A DNA stretch of 64,000 nucleotides from an uncultured Actinomycetes bacterium. GTDB lineage: Bacteria > Actinomycetota > Acidimicrobiia > Acidimicrobiales > Ilumatobacteraceae. Position numbers and translations under genes: made by a program. Location of the stretch: positions 1-64,000 of the forward strand of contig CAIQJP010000093.1 of the NCBI GenBank assembly GCA_903872155.1. The letters are read 5' to 3'. Each line of letters opens with the position of its first letter. Positions within the stretch are counted from its first letter, which is position 1. Of the stretch, positions 8,898 to 17,100 are shown in pieces. A model generated the notes under the pieces. It was not told the DNA's origin. It searched no databases and saw only the letters and a program-made list of their open reading frames with translations.

Positions 8898-9560
8898 GTG
8901 GCAATCTTGGTCATGGACGAGAAGCAAAAGAATCGACTTACTGGGTTGCTCGTTGCAGAGACGACCGCAGTTCTCACGATGGAACTACAAAATGGGGTAG
9001 TTGGCGAGGGTGCTCTCATGAAGGCTTTGGTGGACGAGGTCGAGCGTGTCGGAGTGCGCGCGACTGCTGGTCGTCTGTGTATTGCCGCGCGCGATCGGGG
9101 TATTCAGGTTGTTCATTGCGTCGCTGAGAATCGTCCGGATGGTCGCGGTGCTACTGATAATTGCAAGGTCTTTGCGATGAACAATCGTCTACGTCGAGAG
9201 ACTGGTTCAACTCCGATTGACCAGGGGACTGAAGGCGCCAAACTCGTTCCAGAATTGGGTCCAGATGACCGCGACATTGTTGTACCGCGTATTCATGGAT
9301 TGACTCCATTCACTCAGACATCTCTCGATCAAATCTTGCGAAATATGTCAATTCGAACTCTTGTCGTTACTGGTGTTTCAGTGAATATGGGAATATTCGG
9401 AACAGTGATGAGCGCTGTTGATCTTGGCTACAACGTGATCATCGTTCGCGATGGAGTCTGCGGAGTGCCGCATGAATATTCGGATGCAGTTTTAGAAAAC
9501 TCTTTATCGCTGTTGGCGACCATCGCAACGGCAGATGAAGTCATTGGTGCATGGGGCTGA
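8898..9560 (+). CDS. Isochorismatase-fold hydrolase with a substituted catalytic triad
   Basis: A 220-residue protein of the cysteine hydrolase (isochorismatase/nicotinamidase) fold. The three family catalytic positions appear altered. The first-strand Asp (usually in a DMQN-like motif) is Glu in LTMELQNGV. The Lys is Arg in IVVPRIHGLTPF. The Cys position reads Gly in VTGVSVNMGIFGT. The rest of the fold, including HCVAENRPDG and AVDLGYNVIIVRDGV, is intact, so it is probably expressed but not a standard thiol hydrolase. GAGGG at 8887-8891 supports the GTG start at 8898. It may be a subgroup with different chemistry or a binding protein. Confidence 0.8.
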   Translation: MAILVMDEKQKNRLTGLLVAETTAVLTMELQNGVVGEGALMKALVDEVERVGVRATAGRLCIAARDRGIQVVHCVAENRPDGRGATDNCKVFAMNNRLRRETGSTPIDQGTEGAKLVPELGPDDRDIVVPRIHGLTPFTQTSLDQILRNMSIRTLVVTGVSVNMGIFGTVMSAVDLGYNVIIVRDGVCGVPHEYSDAVLENSLSLLATIATADEVIGAWG

Positions 9561-9572
9561 GTTCTTAAATTT

Positions 9573-10427
9573 TTACTGAACTCGATCATGCATCTTGGCG
9601 TAACGATCAATAAATGCTGGGACTCCTGAAGGGTCTTCCCATCCATCTCGACCTGAACCGACGATGACTCGTTCAATTCCCAGATCGCGATACATCAGCA
9701 ACGTGTCAAGGGTTGGGTCGCCAAAGGCCACCATCGAAATCGGAATGTCCTGTCGACCAGCATCATGTGAAAGCTGGCGGAATTTATTGACTCGTTTGGT
9801 GACATCTCCCAATGTGACGTCAAGCGGCATCCATCCATCAGCCCATTGAATGGTGTGATGTGATCCGAGTTTGCCACCAGCACCAAACCAAATAGGCGGG
9901 TGGGGCTGCTGAAGCGGTTTTGGGCGTGACCACATTTTGTCGAAGTTGAAATAGTCACCGCGAAACTCAGATTCATCGTCGACCCAAAGCGATCGCAATG
10001 CACCGACGCATTCGGCGAGGGCTCGATAACGCATTGACCATTTCACCGAACTGTGATTTGCCAATTCTTCTCGGTTCCAACCGACGCCGACGCCGAATTG
10101 CAAACGTCCATTGCTGAGAACATCAAGAGTTGACGCGGTCTTGGCAAGCGCGAGAACATCGTGTTCAAGAGGAAGGGCAACTCCGAGGCCCAAAAGTAGA
10201 TGGGTGGTGTGTTCGCCGATTTGGGTGAGGCTGATGAAGGGGTCCATCATCGTTGTGTACTGCCACGGCATGTCTCCGCCAGTTGGGTAGGGCGTCGACC
10301 GCGAAACTGGGATATGGCTGTGTTCGCCAATCCAAATGGAATCAAAGCCAGCGGCTTCGAGCATGGGGCCCAGAATTCGCGGAGCGATATCGGCCGGAGT
10401 ATTCATCGTCGTGTAGCCGATTTTCAT
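9573..10427 (-). CDS. LLM-class F420-dependent oxidoreductase
   Basis: A 284-residue luciferase-like TIM-barrel protein. Family hallmarks are the first strand MKIGYTT, FDSIWIGEHSH at about 28-38, the segment TLDVLSNGRLQFGVGVGWN near 100-118, and RPKPLQQPHPPIWFGAGG near 165. These match the actinobacterial TIGR03619-type group thought to use coenzyme F420 to reduce or oxidise small organics. It is divergent from a second protein of the same superfamily at 10486, with 58 bases between their starts, suggesting shared regulation. The substrate is unknown. Confidence 0.88.
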   Translation of the reverse strand: MKIGYTTMNTPADIAPRILGPMLEAAGFDSIWIGEHSHIPVSRSTPYPTGGDMPWQYTTMMDPFISLTQIGEHTTHLLLGLGVALPLEHDVLALAKTASTLDVLSNGRLQFGVGVGWNREELANHSSVKWSMRYRALAECVGALRSLWVDDESEFRGDYFNFDKMWSRPKPLQQPHPPIWFGAGGKLGSHHTIQWADGWMPLDVTLGDVTKRVNKFRQLSHDAGRQDIPISMVAFGDPTLDTLLMYRDLGIERVIVGSGRDGWEDPSGVPAFIDRYAKMHDRVQ

Positions 10428-10485
10428 ATCGCAACACTTCGCCTGAAGAACCTATTAACCATCTCTTAAACGGTACTCTCAGTAC

Positions 10486-11379
10486 GTGCGTTTTCTGTAC
10501 CAATTCCCCGATGCCACTGGTCGAGACGGTGACATGATGGCGGCTGGGCGGGTCACCGAAGTCGCTAAAGCTGTTGAGGCTCATGGTTTGCACGGCTTGG
10601 CCTTCACCGAGCACCCAGCGCCAGGATCGCGTTGGCTTGACGCTGGCGGTCACCAAACTCTCGATCCGTTCGTTGCCCTGGGTCATGCGGCTGCAGTGAC
10701 CGAGCGCATTCGGCTGGTGACGTATTTGTCAGTTTTGCCTTACCGCAACCCGTTCCTCTTGGGTAAAGCGGCCGCCACTGTCGATCTGTTGTCAAACGGC
10801 CGTTTCACGCTCGGGGTAGGAGCTGGATATCAAAAAGGTGAGTTCAAGGCGCTTGGAGTGGACTTTGAGCGGCGTAATGAGATCTTTGATGAGTCACTCT
10901 TGGCTCTTCCCGCTTTCTGGTCGGGTGAGCCAGTCTCGTTTGTCGGCGAGGGTTTTGAAGCTCGAGAAATCATCTGTCGACCCGCACCGATTCAGCAGCC
11001 CATTCCTATTTGGATCGGTGGTAATTCGCAGTTGACAAAACGCCGGGTCGCCGAATCTGCTCAGGGTTGGATGCCGATGTTGAGCGCAGAGGTGGTTTCG
11101 AACACGACGCGAACTGCGCATATCGGAGATATCAAAACTCTCGGAGGGCACATTGCTCAGGTGAAAGACTTGGCAGGAGATCGTGCGGTTGACCTTGAAT
11201 TCTTGACTACGTATCCCGATCACTCGATCGGTTCATCAGCACAAAATGTCGAATTCCATCGTCAGCAAATCGGAGAGTTGCAAGACGCTGGTATTACATG
11301 GCTCGGAATACCAGGTGTTTCAACTTCAGAATCTCAAACTCTTGAGGCCATTGAAAATGTGGCTAAGAATTACGGCTGA
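10486..11379 (+). CDS. LLM-class F420-dependent oxidoreductase
   Basis: A 297-residue luciferase-like monooxygenase-fold protein starting at GTG. It carries GLHGLAFTEHPAPG at about 33-46, the classic TVDLLSNGRFTLGVGAGYQ at about 100-118 and RPAPIQQPIPIWIGGNS at about 165-180. These are the usual cofactor and substrate-cavity segments of the F420-dependent group. It is divergent from the related gene at 9573-10427; the two differ clearly in sequence, so they are not a recent duplication. The AcuI-type reductase follows 33 bases downstream on the same strand, so the two could be cotranscribed. Confidence 0.88.
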   Translation: MRFLYQFPDATGRDGDMMAAGRVTEVAKAVEAHGLHGLAFTEHPAPGSRWLDAGGHQTLDPFVALGHAAAVTERIRLVTYLSVLPYRNPFLLGKAAATVDLLSNGRFTLGVGAGYQKGEFKALGVDFERRNEIFDESLLALPAFWSGEPVSFVGEGFEAREIICRPAPIQQPIPIWIGGNSQLTKRRVAESAQGWMPMLSAEVVSNTTRTAHIGDIKTLGGHIAQVKDLAGDRAVDLEFLTTYPDHSIGSSAQNVEFHRQQIGELQDAGITWLGIPGVSTSESQTLEAIENVAKNYG

Positions 11380-11412
11380 TCAGCGCCAAGGTTGATGTCG
11401 TAAGGTGGGCAG

Positions 11413-12411
11413 ATGAGTTCGACGACGTTCCCCGCTTTTGTTTTTTCAAATGATCCAGAAAATTCCCTGCGTTCGGTTCAGCAAGTTTCACTTGATGACA
11501 TTGCCCAAGATGGTGTCTTGATCGAAGTTGAGTGGTCGAGCGTCAATTTCAAAGACGGCTTAGCGTCAACGACCAGCGGAAAGATCTCTCGCCTCAAGCC
11601 AATGATTCCTGGCATCGACATTGCTGGAACAGTTGTTGATGCAGCGGGTAGCAATTTTATTGTTGGCCAAAAAGTTCTTGCACATGGTTACGACATCGGC
11701 GTGGCGCGCCATGGTGGCTACGCACAGTTTGCTCGTGTTCCGGCCGAATGGATCATGGCATTGCCTGATGTTCTGACTACTCGTGATGCAATGATCGTGG
11801 GTACGGGTGGGTTCACTTCTGCGCTGTCAATTGTTGCTCTTGAAAATTGGGGACTCACGCCATCGGCCGGACCTGTTCTTGTTACCGGTGCGACTGGTGG
11901 TGTGGGCAGTATGGCGGTATCGATGTTGGCAGGTCGGGGATACGAAGTTGTCGCGAGTAGTGGCAAGGCTTCCGCGACCGACTTCTTGTTGGGTCTTGGT
12001 GCAGCCCGCGTGATTGACCGTAACGAACTCTCTGCCGATGATCCTCGTCCATTGCAAACAACGATGTACACAGCAGCCGTTGATTGCGTCGGCGGAAACA
12101 CTCTTGCAAATGTCATTAAACGTTTGAATTACGGTTCGGCGGTTGCCGCAAGTGGTTTAACCGGTGGAACTTCGATTCCAACGTCAGTCATGCCGTTTAT
12201 CCTTCGCGGCGTTGCTCTGTTAGGGATTGATTCGGTTCAGACTCCCATGGAAACTCGACGAAATGTTTGGAGTCGCATTGCCACCGATCTCAAGCCTGCC
12301 GGGCTAGAAAGCATCGGACATTCGATCGGTCTTGGAGATCTCGATCGTGTTTTGACCGCAATCTTGGCGGGCGAAGTATCTGGTCGGTATGTCGTTTCAC
12401 CGACTCAGTGA
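11413..12411 (+). CDS. acuI: Acrylyl-CoA reductase-type (YhdH/AcuI) quinone oxidoreductase
   Basis: A 332-residue medium-chain reductase without structural zinc. The N-terminal GroES-like domain has VEWSSVNFKDGLASTTSG, typical of the YhdH/AcuI branch, and MIPGIDIAGTV. The NADPH-binding Rossmann segment is LVTGATGGVGSMAVSMLAGRGYEV. The C-terminal part carries GGTSIPTSVMPFILRGVALLGIDSV, also typical of AcuI. AcuI reduces acryloyl-CoA to propionyl-CoA, for example during DMSP or 3-hydroxypropionate use. Function here is by family only, since no DMSP genes are in view. It converges on the DUF4280 gene, 16 bases away. Confidence 0.85.
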   Translation: MSSTTFPAFVFSNDPENSLRSVQQVSLDDIAQDGVLIEVEWSSVNFKDGLASTTSGKISRLKPMIPGIDIAGTVVDAAGSNFIVGQKVLAHGYDIGVARHGGYAQFARVPAEWIMALPDVLTTRDAMIVGTGGFTSALSIVALENWGLTPSAGPVLVTGATGGVGSMAVSMLAGRGYEVVASSGKASATDFLLGLGAARVIDRNELSADDPRPLQTTMYTAAVDCVGGNTLANVIKRLNYGSAVAASGLTGGTSIPTSVMPFILRGVALLGIDSVQTPMETRRNVWSRIATDLKPAGLESIGHSIGLGDLDRVLTAILAGEVSGRYVVSPTQ

Positions 12412-12427
12412 CACGAATAGGTTTTAA

Positions 12428-12814
12428 CTAAGCGATCATCACATTCATTTGGCCGGCCATCAATATTTGAATCTGACCACCCCACGCGCACGTTGCCTTG
12501 CTGTTATTTGATAATGCCTTCATTTCGCCAATCTTGACTTTGGGCGATCCAGGTGACCACGGTCCAGCGGGCATTGGAATACATGGCATCGGGGTGAGCA
12601 CTCCGAGGGCTGCAGCAGTTGCCGCTGCCACCATTGGGTTAGCCATTGATTGGCACATTCCAAACGGTGGGATATTCAACATGGGAATCATGTCCATCAC
12701 ATTGGCCGCTGGTGCACCAGCCATCACACGGTTGATAGGAAGAACGTTTAGTGAAGAAGGAGCCACGCCATAACTACATTTGAGCATGGCACCACCGACA
12801 ACTTGAATAGCCAT
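12428..12814 (-). CDS. DUF4280 (PAAR-like) spike-tip candidate
   Basis: A 128-residue protein starting at ATG 12814 (MAIQVVGGAML). A possible 13-residue upstream extension reads poorly and runs into the divergent gene's promoter space. It matches the DUF4280/PAAR-like pattern: VGGAMLKCSYGVAPS near the start, then NIPPFGMCQSMANPMVAAATAAA, LTPMPCIP, GPWSPGSPKVKIG and CAWGGQIQI. The four or more Cys suit a metal-stabilised cone. PAAR-like proteins cap the VgrG spike in contractile systems. The location next to the eCIS operon but separated by an opposite-strand gene suggests it tips the spike encoded at 31941-33731; this is inference. Confidence 0.85.
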   Translation of the reverse strand: MAIQVVGGAMLKCSYGVAPSSLNVLPINRVMAGAPAANVMDMIPMLNIPPFGMCQSMANPMVAAATAAALGVLTPMPCIPMPAGPWSPGSPKVKIGEMKALSNNSKATCAWGGQIQILMAGQMNVMIA

Positions 12815-12837
12815 TTGCTCAGAGTAGCCTGAAAAAC

Positions 12838-13617
12838 ATGGCGGTTGTCCCATTTATTTCGAACTCTGGAGACGTTTTAACAGTTGATCCAGAAATTGAT
12901 CCTGTTAATGACTTGTTAGTTCGGGTCCGTTTCGTGCTTGATGAATCGGAGTGGGGTCGCATCCAAGAGTTGGACATTTTCGGTGCCAAGAGTAGGCGAC
13001 GTTTTCCCGAGGTTCTTGATGGATTTGGGGCAGTCAGTGTGACCGTTGAGGGCACTCGTATGGCCCTTGAGTCACCGCGAGGCTGGCATGCCGATGATTT
13101 TGAGATTGTTTCTGCGATGCGCAAAATTGAAACTCCGGAAGGTGGGCACATGGTGGGGATGCTTTTTGCGTCAGCCCCAGCGTGGACTCAGGCGTTGAAT
13201 TCACTGATGGAAATGGGTTTCATAGTTGACGGCGAAACCGATGATGAGGTGAGTGCAACCGATCGCAACGGCACCAATGTGATGATCTCCATTTACCCGA
13301 CCAATCAAGTTGCAACGGTCGTCTTCGCTCGTCAAATGCCGACTGCTTCATCAAGATCACCCGAAGTGCTTCAACTGATCAACAACCTAAATGTTTCGTT
13401 CATCATAGGATCGGTAGCGATGATGGTCAACGAAATGGACGTGGAGTACCTCGTGGCGAAATCTGCGGTGCCAACAATTGGGGGAGTCGATGTACCAGCA
13501 GTTCTCGATGCGCTTGTTGTTGGCTTGGTCGGACTCATACTCGAAGTAGAGCCGGTGGTTCAACGAGTTTTATCAGGAGAACTTTCGGTTGATGAGGCCA
13601 CTCGCCGTTTGACGTGA
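12838..13617 (+). CDS. YbjN / secretion-chaperone-like protein
   Basis: A 259-residue protein that I do not recognise with certainty. The first third (VRFVLDESEWGRIQELDIFGAKS...FPEVLDGFGAVSV) is acidic beta sequence. The last half (VLQLINNLNVSFIIGSVAMMV ... VVEPVVQRVLSGE region) has the layout of a YbjN/type III chaperone-like domain: a helix with Asn-Leu-Asn, two beta-strands, then a long C-terminal helix. It is the only plus-strand gene inside the eCIS neighbourhood. It is divergent from the PAAR-like gene (23 bases apart) and converges on the operon's last gene. It could be a chaperone for a spike-tip or cargo protein, but that is guilt by association. Confidence 0.6.
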   Translation: MAVVPFISNSGDVLTVDPEIDPVNDLLVRVRFVLDESEWGRIQELDIFGAKSRRRFPEVLDGFGAVSVTVEGTRMALESPRGWHADDFEIVSAMRKIETPEGGHMVGMLFASAPAWTQALNSLMEMGFIVDGETDDEVSATDRNGTNVMISIYPTNQVATVVFARQMPTASSRSPEVLQLINNLNVSFIIGSVAMMVNEMDVEYLVAKSAVPTIGGVDVPAVLDALVVGLVGLILEVEPVVQRVLSGELSVDEATRRLT

Positions 13618-13628
13618 ATTGCCCGCAG

Positions 13629-14090
13629 TTAGGAAGCTGTTCCTCTCACTGAGGCCATCAAAACTTCGTTTCTTGACACCACAAAGCACATCACCTGTCG
13701 ATCGCTTTTTGATTGCCAGGTCGTGACGCTTGGGTACAGGTACGTGAAGTACAAGTTCGATTGAGCCAATTCAACACCTACGTAGTCGGCAAAGGCTCCA
13801 ACACATTTCTGTTCAGCGAAGACTTCGAGAGTTGCTGAACCTGGATAAGCATCGCCGACGTAATCGACCGAGAAATAGGCTTCGTGAGTATGTGGTTCGG
13901 TGCAGGGAACTAGATCAATATTAGTTGCTTCGGCCTTGAGTTCTTCTTTGGTGCAATCTCCAACTTTCAGTTCAAAGATTGAAGAATTGCCGCGCTTAAT
14001 CACATTTCCTGATTCATCTCGCGTAAGTTTGTCGCCTGAACACGATGCGATGAAGGAGAGTGACATAAAGAGGATGGCGATCTTTTTCAT
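13629..14090 (-). CDS. Septum-formation-type lipoprotein
   Basis: This 153-residue lipoprotein starts at ATG 14090, preceded by GAAAGAAG. A TTG 18 bases earlier is in frame but not needed. The signal peptide MKKIAILFMSLSFIASC ends in an IASC lipobox at about 14-17, so the mature protein is anchored on the outer face of the membrane. The rest matches the Septum_form pattern: LKVGDCTKEE, LVPCTEPHTHEAYF, YPGSATLEVFAEQKCVGAF and W plus SDRQVMCFV. The paired Cys probably form disulfides. It lies 25 bases after the giant gene and is the last gene of the eCIS operon, so it may help fix the machine or stalks to the envelope. Confidence 0.8.
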   Translation of the reverse strand: MKKIAILFMSLSFIASCSGDKLTRDESGNVIKRGNSSIFELKVGDCTKEELKAEATNIDLVPCTEPHTHEAYFSVDYVGDAYPGSATLEVFAEQKCVGAFADYVGVELAQSNLYFTYLYPSVTTWQSKSDRQVMCFVVSRNEVLMASVRGTAS

Positions 14091-14115
14091 AAGTGAAACT
14101 TCTTTCAATTAACTT

Positions 14116-17100
14116 CTATGAGATAGTGACAGTTTGGGTTGACTGGATCACCGTAACTGTTGCTGATTTGGTAGAACCTGATGAGTACGTCGCTACGAAA
14201 CTGTAAGTGCCGTAAGGAACGTTAGAAATTGCGCATGTTGTTGTTCCTGTACATGTGTAACTGGTTCCGGAAATTGACACCGTGACCGTGCTGTATGTGG
14301 CGACTGTCGTCGATGTTGTTGCTGTCATTGCTGGAAAGTTGATAGTTAAATTAGATATTGGCGTCATGTAAACGGTCAATGTGACCGGATAACCCTGGTA
14401 TCCAACTGTTGCTGTCGCAGAACGATAGCCAGTTGCAGAAATTGTAATGTTTCTATTGGTTTTTGTTGAAGGAGTAATTGCGCAATTCCCGGCGCATATT
14501 GTTGAACTCGCAGCAACGCCGACTACATCAGCAGTTACCAAAGCGCCCGTTCGAGAATCGTAAATATTGAAATAGAGAGGTGCATTAGTCGGACGCATAG
14601 CGATCGTCACAGATGTTGGACCTGATGAACTTATAGTTACCGTCGTATATGCGGGCTCGTAATTTAGTAAAGTTGCTGAGATTGGTAGTGGCCCGACTGC
14701 GAGACCAGTTCCAGAACAAACGCCAGAGGCTGTTGTTACAGCAGAGCAGTTTGTGACCGTGACTCCTGAAAGCAGGTTTGAAGTAGTTGCATCCACGACA
14801 GTGACATTTAGGGTGTTGGTGGTGGCAACGGCAGCAGGAATCGTTGACAATATTACTTTGGCGTATCCACCACTCGAAGCGGTAGGGGTGACGTTGACGT
14901 AAGTATCGTTATACAGACCACTAGTTGAATGAATCTTGAATGAAGTTGGAATAAGTGAAAGTCCACTGCAGGTGTAATTCAATCCAGCCGGCGTACAAGA
15001 GCCGGAAGGTGCGATTGTGAACGACGCATCTGTGATACTCACGGCTGAACTATTAAAGATACTCATCGTAAAATCACTCGCAGTGGGCGCAGCGCTGACT
15101 GATCGGACAATAATCCTGACTGATGTAGAAGAGCCGCTCGTCATAGAAACAGTGGCAAAACCATACTCGCCAGCTTTGCCCGCGGACACTAAATACTGAC
15201 CAGCAGCCAGACCTGTCTTAGTGCAAACACTTGAAGATACTGAGCAAGTCGAGTCATTAACTGTGACAGTGGGGGAATCAACGAGATTGTTATTTTGATC
15301 TACAACGGTCACTGTGAGTGTTCCTGGAGCACTAGGTGCAGCCGGAGCGGCACTGAGCACAACGCTCACTGGGCCTGTACCGGAATAGGCAGATATGTAC
15401 TGTGGAACATATTCCGTCCCCTTTGAAACTTTGAGTGCAATCGATGAACTCGTCAATCCACTGCACGTGTAGGGGTTTGTACCAGTGCACGATCCTGACC
15501 AACTTAAACCGAAATTAACTGCTGCGCCACTCAAAGTCGCACCCGATGTGTCAAGAACATTGACAATGATTGATTTGGCCTTGGGCCGCATCGTAATGGT
15601 GGCCGAAGTTCCGCTAAGTGAGGAAATGGCAACATTTGCGTAACTGGTTTCGTAATCGCTTGATGCACTTGAAGCCGTAACGGTGATTTGTCCCAAAGCG
15701 ACATTGTTGAAGGTGCAATCTCCGGTGGTGGTAACGCATTGCACAAGGTTAGGTCCATCGACTTTTATCGAATCTGTAATCGGTGATCCTGTTTCAGCGT
15801 TTTTCAACGTGACGGTGAGCGAGCCAGGAAGAGGATCTTTGACAAGAATGATCTTTCCCAAATTCTGAGAAGTAGATGCCAACCATGGGTAAATTGTTAT
15901 ATAACCCTTGGAATAACCCGAAGTTTTGGATGCAGTCAATGTGACAGCTGTCCTCGGCATATTGCTACAAGTACTTAACCCGTCGGTGCCCGTAGTTGTG
16001 CACGAACCCGAGCTGCCAACAACATTCGCATCACTAATCGGGACATCGTTATCATCTATCACTTTTATAACTATTTTAGAAACGATCGGTCGCATTGTGA
16101 TCGTGACTGATGAAGACCCTGATGGATTGATCGTCACATTTGAGTATGCTTTCTCAAACTGTTGTAAGGCCCCTGAAGGTGATTCTGCCTCAACGTTGTA
16201 GTTACCTGTCGGGAGAGAATCTAGAGAGCACTTCCCATCTGTGTCTGTCAAACCGTTGGCGTTCGTCGAACTGGCACACAGATTGACCTTTATTCCCGGA
16301 ATCGGCATACCATCAACTGAGTTCAAGACTGTGACCGTCAGATCGTCGGTGGACAACTTTGACGTGAGGACTACGGTTGCACCATTTTCCGCCAATTCTG
16401 GCCAAGTGGGAGTGACATTTATATATGCGTCAATAAAGGTGGGTTTGGTCACCTTGATATCAATTGATCGCAGAGGAACATTGTTACATGCATATTCTCC
16501 GGGACTGCCTGCCACATCAACACAGCTTCCACTATTACCTGACAAAGTGATCAATGCATTGGATACTCCTTCAAAATCGCGTGATCCATCAAGAACATTC
16601 AAAGTGAATGAAGTTCTCGAAGGACGCATAGAAATTATGACATCAGTATTTCGTAACGAAATGATCGATGCTGTCGCGTAGGTATCTTCGTAACCCAATT
16701 TGGTTGCTTTCAAGGTGAATTGTCCCGCTTCTTGATTCAACCCCGTACATATGCCGTTTGTATCTGTTTTATGGTTAGATGTCTGTGCATTACAAACAGT
16801 TGTACCATCCCGCGTAATTGCTACTCCTTGAATTTCTTCACCAGTAATACTGTCCAACACAGTGATGTCCAAAGTATTGGTGTCGGAAGGAATCATCGAT
16901 ATTGATAAACGGGTCACTGGCCCGCCAGTGACGTCAACTGCGACGAATGCGTCTTCGTATCCAACCTTTGATGCGACGAAGTTGGTTGAAGTTAACTGAA
17001 GGCCTGTAAAAGTGCATGGGTTAGTACGGCACTCGTCTTTTCCAGTTGCTGATGGATTGAAGCTGACTTCCGAAAGAACCAAGCCGCTGAGTGCATCCAT

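Noticed and set aside
9559-9583. Hairpin GAGTTC/GAACTC between convergent genes as a terminator
   Set aside because: The stem is only six A/T-rich pairs with a 13-base loop, too weak to call.
12498-12773. 91-residue frame opposite the PAAR-like gene
   Set aside because: It is a mirror of the strongly conserved DUF4280 sequence on the other strand and has no ribosome site.
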